Source: an uncultured Roseiflexaceae bacterium (GTDB lineage: Bacteria > Chloroflexota > Chloroflexia > Chloroflexales > Roseiflexaceae). Taken from it: a DNA stretch of 26,902 nt. A program made the position numbers and the translations under genes. The notes below the pieces were generated by a model. The model saw nothing but the letters and a program-made list of their open reading frames with translations, was not told where the DNA came from and did not search any database. This document shows positions 23,304 through 26,902 of the stretch, one piece after another. Position 1 is the first letter of the stretch. The number at the start of each line of letters is the position of its first letter. The stretch is taken from contig CALKHR010000064.1 of assembly GCA_937988885.1 (NCBI GenBank), positions 1-26,902 on the forward strand, read 5' to 3'.

Positions 23304-23858
23304 ATGACTCTAAATCTATGGCATGAGCTCGACCCAGGCCCTCAGCCACCAGACGTGATTCACGTTATTGTAGAAATTCCTAAAGGGTCACGCAATAAAT
23401 ATGAGTACCACAAGGAAACAGGCGCCTTCAAGCTAGATCGGGTGCTCTACTCTCCAGTACACTATCCTGGCGATTATGGGTTTATTCCACAAACATACTA
23501 CGACGATAACGACCCGCTCGATGTGTTGGTGATGACGAACCTGCCAACCTTCACGGGCTGTATCGTCGAGGCCCGCCCGATAGGTATGTTCCGCATGAAC
23601 GACCGTGGTGAGCACGATGACAAGATCTTAGCTGTCTTGCACTACGATCCGTTCTTTGCGGAGATCAAAGAATATACGGACTTGCCCGCGCACTACCTCA
23701 AGGAGGTCGAGCACTTCTTCACGGTTTACAAGGACCTTGAGGGCGTGCGTGTTGAGCCGGTTGGTTGGGAAAACGCAGCTACGGCGAAAGATCGTGTTCG
23801 CTACGCTATTAATAATTATTGGGATATGCGGGCTGGGCGTTTGCCCAAGCGCGCTTAG
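23304..23858 (+). CDS. ppa: Inorganic pyrophosphatase, family I
   Basis: 184 residues. Hydrolyses pyrophosphate to two phosphates in the cytoplasm, pulling biosynthetic reactions forward. Family I residues are visible: E24 and K32-x-E34 (VEIPKGSRNKYE), the signature D68-N-D70-P-L-D73, DYGFIPQTYY around 57-66, and the C-terminal HYLKEVEHFFTVYKDLEG with Tyr/Lys ligands. The length is normal for the bacterial family. The AGGAG site is about 12 bases before the ATG, a longish spacing. The next gene (Nudix) starts 12 bases after the stop, so the two are co-transcribed; both act on phosphoanhydrides. Confidence 0.96.
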   Translation: MTLNLWHELDPGPQPPDVIHVIVEIPKGSRNKYEYHKETGAFKLDRVLYSPVHYPGDYGFIPQTYYDDNDPLDVLVMTNLPTFTGCIVEARPIGMFRMNDRGEHDDKILAVLHYDPFFAEIKEYTDLPAHYLKEVEHFFTVYKDLEGVRVEPVGWENAATAKDRVRYAINNYWDMRAGRLPKRA

Positions 23859-23869
23859 TATCAACGGGG

Positions 23870-24352
23870 ATGCCGACGAATACCGACCGAACCCCACCAG
23901 AGCGTCGCACAGCCTATTCGGCCGGCGGCGTCATCTACCGCGTTGATGCGAACGGCCTCCAAATCGCCCTGATTGCCACCAATCAGGGCGAGCGTTGGGG
24001 ACTGCCGAAGGGCCATGTGCGTCGCGGTGAGACTGCGGAGGCTGCGGCTGTCCGTGAGATCGCCGAGGAGACGGGCCTGAACGGCGCGATCGAGTGCCAT
24101 TTGGCAACGATCGAATACTGGTTCCGGGCTGGCTCCACCCGCATCCACAAATACGTCGATTTCTTCCTGCTGCAATATATCGATGGCATGTTGGTGCCAC
24201 AGCAGGCCGAGGTCGATGATGTGCGCTGGTTTAGCTTGGATCAGGCGCTTCGCCTAGCCAGCTTTAGCCGCGAACGGGATGTGCTGGAGTTGGTGCAGAA
24301 TATGGTCGAAACAGGTGATCTGCCGAGAAGCAACAACTCGGCAGATACCTAA
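23870..24352 (+). CDS. Nudix hydrolase
   Basis: 160 residues from the ATG at 23870 (CGGGG directly upstream); a longer frame would overlap ppa. The Nudix box is complete at G48-L70: G48-x5-E54-x7-R62-E63-x2-E66-E67-x-G69, with SAGGVIYR before it and WGLPKGHV leading in. The family cleaves nucleoside diphosphates linked to another group (for example Ap4A, NDP-sugars or oxidised dNTPs) with Mg2+. The AAGGVIYR...WGLPKGH...EYWFRAGSTRIHKYVDFFL pattern resembles the diadenosine-polyphosphate/MutT-like subgroup. Releasing PPi or Pi-containing products next to a pyrophosphatase is consistent. The last codons and the stop lie in a terminator-like hairpin. Confidence 0.92.
   Translation: MPTNTDRTPPERRTAYSAGGVIYRVDANGLQIALIATNQGERWGLPKGHVRRGETAEAAAVREIAEETGLNGAIECHLATIEYWFRAGSTRIHKYVDFFLLQYIDGMLVPQQAEVDDVRWFSLDQALRLASFSRERDVLELVQNMVETGDLPRSNNSADT
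24314..24349 (+). terminator. Hairpin formed by the last codons of the Nudix gene
   Basis: ATCTGCCGAG (24318-24327) pairs with CTCGGCAGAT (24337-24346), extended by GGT/ACC past one bulged G, with a 9-nt loop. It ends one codon before TAA. The following U-tract is weak (TCCTCTT). It sits between convergent genes. Confidence 0.55.
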
Positions 24353-24388
24353 TCCTCTTGCGATTGGGCGGCCCCGCCCGCATCGCCG

Positions 24389-26353
24389 CTAGTGCGTTAG
24401 TGGCGTCATCGAGATCTGTACTTCGCCGAAGGCTGTGCCTGCCCAGGCCAACGCCCCCTGAATGACCAGCACCACCATCAATGCCCAACAGCAGCGCCGC
24501 GCCCATACGCCTCGCGCCGCAAGTCGGCTGAGCACGATGGCGATGGCGGGCAATACCAGCGGCAGCGCGAAGTAGAAGTAGCGCACCTGCATCAGCCAGG
24601 CCACATCGACCACAAAATACATAACTGCAGTCAGGATCATGGCCAACGGCGCGACTTTCCGGCCCCAACCATCTTTGCGCCAGGAGATCAGCAGCAGGCC
24701 CAACGGCATCAGGAACAGGCCCACCTCGGTGTATGCCAGCAGCGTGCCCTTCAGCAGCAGCGGCGTGGCACCGGGCAGAAAGCCTTTATCGCCCGATGTG
24801 ACGGCCTTGCTCGCGTGCGTGAGCGTGAACGCCGCGATGTCGATGTACAACAGCGCCACGGCCACAAGGCCAGCCACCGTCATCATCGCCATGCCGATGA
24901 GGGCGCTGCGGCGGTCGTGCAGCAGCGTGAGGAGCAGCGTGTAGCCCATCCACGTCACGCCCAGGATCGCCACGCCAATGTGCGAGTAGAGTCCAAACAT
25001 CAGGAACAGGGTGGCGAACAGCCAGGTGCGGGTGGTTGGCGCGTTGCGGCTGTGGAGCAACAGCAGTAGCAGCGGCGCGGTGAACCACTGGCCGAACACT
25101 TGCGCTGAGAAGCCGAACTGCAGCACGGCGAAGGCTGGTAGGCTGACCGCATACAGCAGCAGCGCGAAGCAGGCCGCTAAGCGATTGCCGCCGAGCCGTC
25201 GCGTCACCATCGCGATCAGTAGGCTGGTGGTGCCGTCGAAGGTGGCCAGGATGCCTTGCAGCAGCAGGCCATAGTTGGCGCTCAGCACCGCGCTCGGCAT
25301 CACCGTCAGGTAGGGGCCGGGCGGGTAGATCGTGCGGCCATTCGCGAACTCGCTCGACGAGGCGATCACGATCATCTGGCCCGTCATGGTGCGGTAGAGG
25401 CGCCCCAGGTTGAGGCCGAGGTCTTGGCCCGCGAAGGTGGGGTACAGCACGCCGACGAGTCGCAGCGCGCAGGCGGCCAGCATCAGCGCCCACAGGATGT
25501 GCAGTTCGCGGACGCTCATCAGGTTGGTCGAGGCCACGTAGCGCTCGGCCAGCGGCAGCACCAGCCAGGTGAGCACGGCCAAGCCACACGCGGCGACGGC
25601 CAACGGTGGCAGGTAGGCGTAGATCAGCAGCAGCAGCCCGCTGAGCAGCGCAGCCAAGGCCAGCGCCAAGGCCAGCAAGAACACCGCCTGTGCTTTGAGC
25701 GGCCAGGCCAGCCGTTTGGCGATCAGCAGCGCCGCCGCCAGGATCGTCACCTGCGCGGCGTAGTGCGCGGGCAGCGGCATCGGCGTCGTGTCACGCTCGA
25801 TTGTGAGGGCGAACCCCTCGATCTTCACGCCAAGCTTGCGCGAATCGCCCGGCACGCTGAAGGTGGGGCTATTCAGGCCGATCACCACCTCGGAGGAGAG
25901 ATCGGGGGGCAGCAGCAACTGAATATGGCGCGGCTCAACGGTGGCGGTCACGGTTGTCCACGGTTGGCCGTTCAGCGTCAACTCCAGCGGGGCGGCTTCC
26001 GGTCGCCCGCCCAAGTCGAGCGTGAGGCTCGCGTGTCGTGCGACGCCGAGTTGGTTCAGGCGCAACCGACTATCGCCGGTGGTCCAGCGATAGGTGGTGC
26101 CGTCGGGGGCAACCTCCTGGAAGTTAGCGGATTCGAGGAAGATTTTATCGCGGTAGTTGCCGATCTCAACGTGATACGCGCCAGGGTGCGCCCAGAGCAG
26201 GCCGATATCTGCGAGCAGGAGGAACAGTGCTGCAATGGCCAATAATGCGAGACTATTGAGCCAGCCTCGTCGCTCTGTCGCATCTACAAGCGTGCGCTGA
26301 GAGGTGAAGGTCCTTGCCAGTGGGCGTTGAGCATAAGCCTTGGTCGTTGTCAT
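24389..26353 (-). CDS. Polytopic membrane protein, GT-C glycosyltransferase-like
   Basis: 654 residues. One membrane segment near 31-55, a soluble beta-rich domain (~56-195, e.g. SLTLDLGGRPEAAPLELTLNG), then about twelve hydrophobic segments from ~200 to the end. The arrangement of an early acidic loop (PTFAGQDLGLNLGRL) and the conserved-looking YPPGPYLTVMPS loop resembles GT-C enzymes that use a lipid-linked sugar donor, but no diagnostic motif was found. It would act at the cytoplasmic membrane on cell-surface glycan or protein. It is convergent with the Nudix gene. No ribosome site is obvious before the ATG. Alternative: a hypothetical membrane protein of another polytopic family. Confidence 0.75.
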   Translation of the reverse strand: MTTTKAYAQRPLARTFTSQRTLVDATERRGWLNSLALLAIAALFLLLADIGLLWAHPGAYHVEIGNYRDKIFLESANFQEVAPDGTTYRWTTGDSRLRLNQLGVARHASLTLDLGGRPEAAPLELTLNGQPWTTVTATVEPRHIQLLLPPDLSSEVVIGLNSPTFSVPGDSRKLGVKIEGFALTIERDTTPMPLPAHYAAQVTILAAALLIAKRLAWPLKAQAVFLLALALALAALLSGLLLLIYAYLPPLAVAACGLAVLTWLVLPLAERYVASTNLMSVRELHILWALMLAACALRLVGVLYPTFAGQDLGLNLGRLYRTMTGQMIVIASSSEFANGRTIYPPGPYLTVMPSAVLSANYGLLLQGILATFDGTTSLLIAMVTRRLGGNRLAACFALLLYAVSLPAFAVLQFGFSAQVFGQWFTAPLLLLLLHSRNAPTTRTWLFATLFLMFGLYSHIGVAILGVTWMGYTLLLTLLHDRRSALIGMAMMTVAGLVAVALLYIDIAAFTLTHASKAVTSGDKGFLPGATPLLLKGTLLAYTEVGLFLMPLGLLLISWRKDGWGRKVAPLAMILTAVMYFVVDVAWLMQVRYFYFALPLVLPAIAIVLSRLAARGVWARRCCWALMVVLVIQGALAWAGTAFGEVQISMTPLTH

Positions 26354-26629
26354 AATGAAGAACAGTCAGGCGTGGGCTGGAATATGAGGGTTCGCAGCGC
26401 CATCCTACAGATTGAGCATTGCATCGCCCTGTATCACTATTTACAACCCGGCGACTGAGGGGCATTATAGCATATTGTTTTACGCCTACGATTATCACTG
26501 AGGCGCTTGCTCTTTTGGGGCGTTGCGTGGCTTCTGCTACGCCTATGTGCATCAGTTTGGGGAAGATAGCTGAGAAGTATGGGGTTTCAGCACACGGTGT
26601 ATCACGTATTGGGCATATCGCTGCTGTAA
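26354..26629. other. Non-coding interval between the membrane-protein gene and the CRISPR array
   Basis: About 275 bases. A plus-strand frame (26419-26637) encodes 72 residues with a vaguely helix-turn-helix-like end, but it has no ribosome site and runs into the array, so it is not called. No cas gene is seen here; this side is the trailer end of the array. The promoter of the minus-strand membrane-protein gene should lie here. Confidence 0.5.
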
Positions 26630-26902
26630 TGGGGTAGAGAGGTATGCGTAGGGACGACTCCGTGAATGAGAGGATCGTGGGAACAAACCTCGGTTCACCC
26701 CACGTGCGTGGGGACGACGATCCACGCGTCGCGAGGATCATAGACATCGATCGGTTCACCCCCACGTGCGTGGGGACGACGCGGTTTCGCGCAAAACTCA
26801 GCCCTGAAACCCCGGTTCACCCCCACGTGCGTGGGGACGACCTCACGCGGTTGCGCGACGTGCCGATCGCCGACGGTTCACCCCCACGTGCGTGGGGACG
26901 AC
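26630..26902 (-). CRISPR. Type I-E CRISPR array, trailer (oldest-spacer) end; continues past right edge
   Basis: Four good repeats at 26691-26718, 26752-26780, 26813-26841 and 26874-26902, each starting CGGTTCACCCC and ending GTGGGGACGAC. Three are 29 nt and identical; the first is 28 nt, with one C missing from the C-run. A half-decayed copy lies at 26630-26658: its last 14 bases match at 13 positions, the rest do not. Spacers are 26659-26690 (32), 26719-26751 (33), 26781-26812 (32) and 26842-26873 (32). In reverse complement the repeat begins GTCGTCCCC and ends GTGAACCG, the typical I-E orientation with an 8-nt 5' handle and a CCCCAC/GTGGGG stem. So crRNA is expected from the minus strand, and the leader and cas genes lie to the right, outside the window. 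Confidence 0.97.

Noticed and set aside
26460..26629. Idea that the AT-rich DNA left of the array is the CRISPR leader
   Set aside because: Repeat orientation and decay of the left-most repeats both show this is the trailer side.
26419..26637. 72-codon plus-strand frame before the CRISPR array with an HTH-like end (KIAEKYGVSAHGVSRIG)
   Set aside because: No ribosome site, no recognition-helix context, and it ends inside the decayed repeat; could be a fragment but is not supportable as a gene.

Overview
The window looks like a chromosomal segment of a Chloroflexota bacterium, probably class Chloroflexia. The main reasons are a secreted nuclease that ends in a Thr/Pro-rich tail followed by a short IYLPVV-type C-terminus (a habit I associate with this phylum), an F420/FMN-split-barrel protein, a type I-E CRISPR array with a GTCGTCCCC...GTGAACCG-type repeat, an NRPS gene, and GC-rich genes separated by AT-richer intergenic DNA. 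The assignment is an inference and no species is claimed.

Layout. (1) 1-1550, minus strand: the 5' part of an NRPS gene whose product opens with an adenylation domain. (2) 2185-10121, minus strand: a five-gene run, read as GH36 alpha-galactosidase, GH2 glycosidase, NIPSNAP protein, ketopantoate-reductase-like protein and zinc-dependent alcohol/polyol dehydrogenase. It is closed by hairpins. A GntR/FCD regulator is divergent from it, with a near-consensus promoter overlapped by two dyads. (3) 10735-13360, plus strand: gntR, GNAT acetyltransferase, Rieske oxygenase (ATGA overlap) and a 95-residue protein. (4) 13844-14512: HAD phosphatase with a textbook terminator. (5) 14608-17206: a self-contained operon (promoter, VOC protein, PPOX/F420-type protein, two AhpD/CMD-fold proteins, terminator). 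(6) 17457-18070: a tail-anchored coiled-coil protein overlapping a 51-codon gene. (7) 18414-21092: a secreted LTD/EEP nuclease. (8) 21247-22434: GT9 glycosyltransferase, convergent with a 145-residue protein of unknown function. (9) 23304-24352: inorganic pyrophosphatase and Nudix hydrolase. (10) 24389-26353, minus strand: a polytopic GT-C-like membrane protein. (11) 26630-26902: the trailer-side end of a type I-E CRISPR array that continues past the right edge.

How it may work together. The minus-strand run reads as cytoplasmic degradation of an alpha/beta-linked galactoside or related oligosaccharide, followed by oxidation and reduction of the released sugar or its keto-acid product, under a GntR/FCD repressor. 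No transporter is present in the window. The VOC/PPOX/CMD/AhpD operon looks like a small redox or detoxification unit. One of its two AhpD-like subunits keeps the CxxC...H site while its partner has lost both cysteines. The least explained parts are the tail-anchored protein/51-aa pair, the modified ketopantoate-reductase-like enzyme in a sugar locus, and the C-domain-less NRPS start with a Phe-like specificity code.
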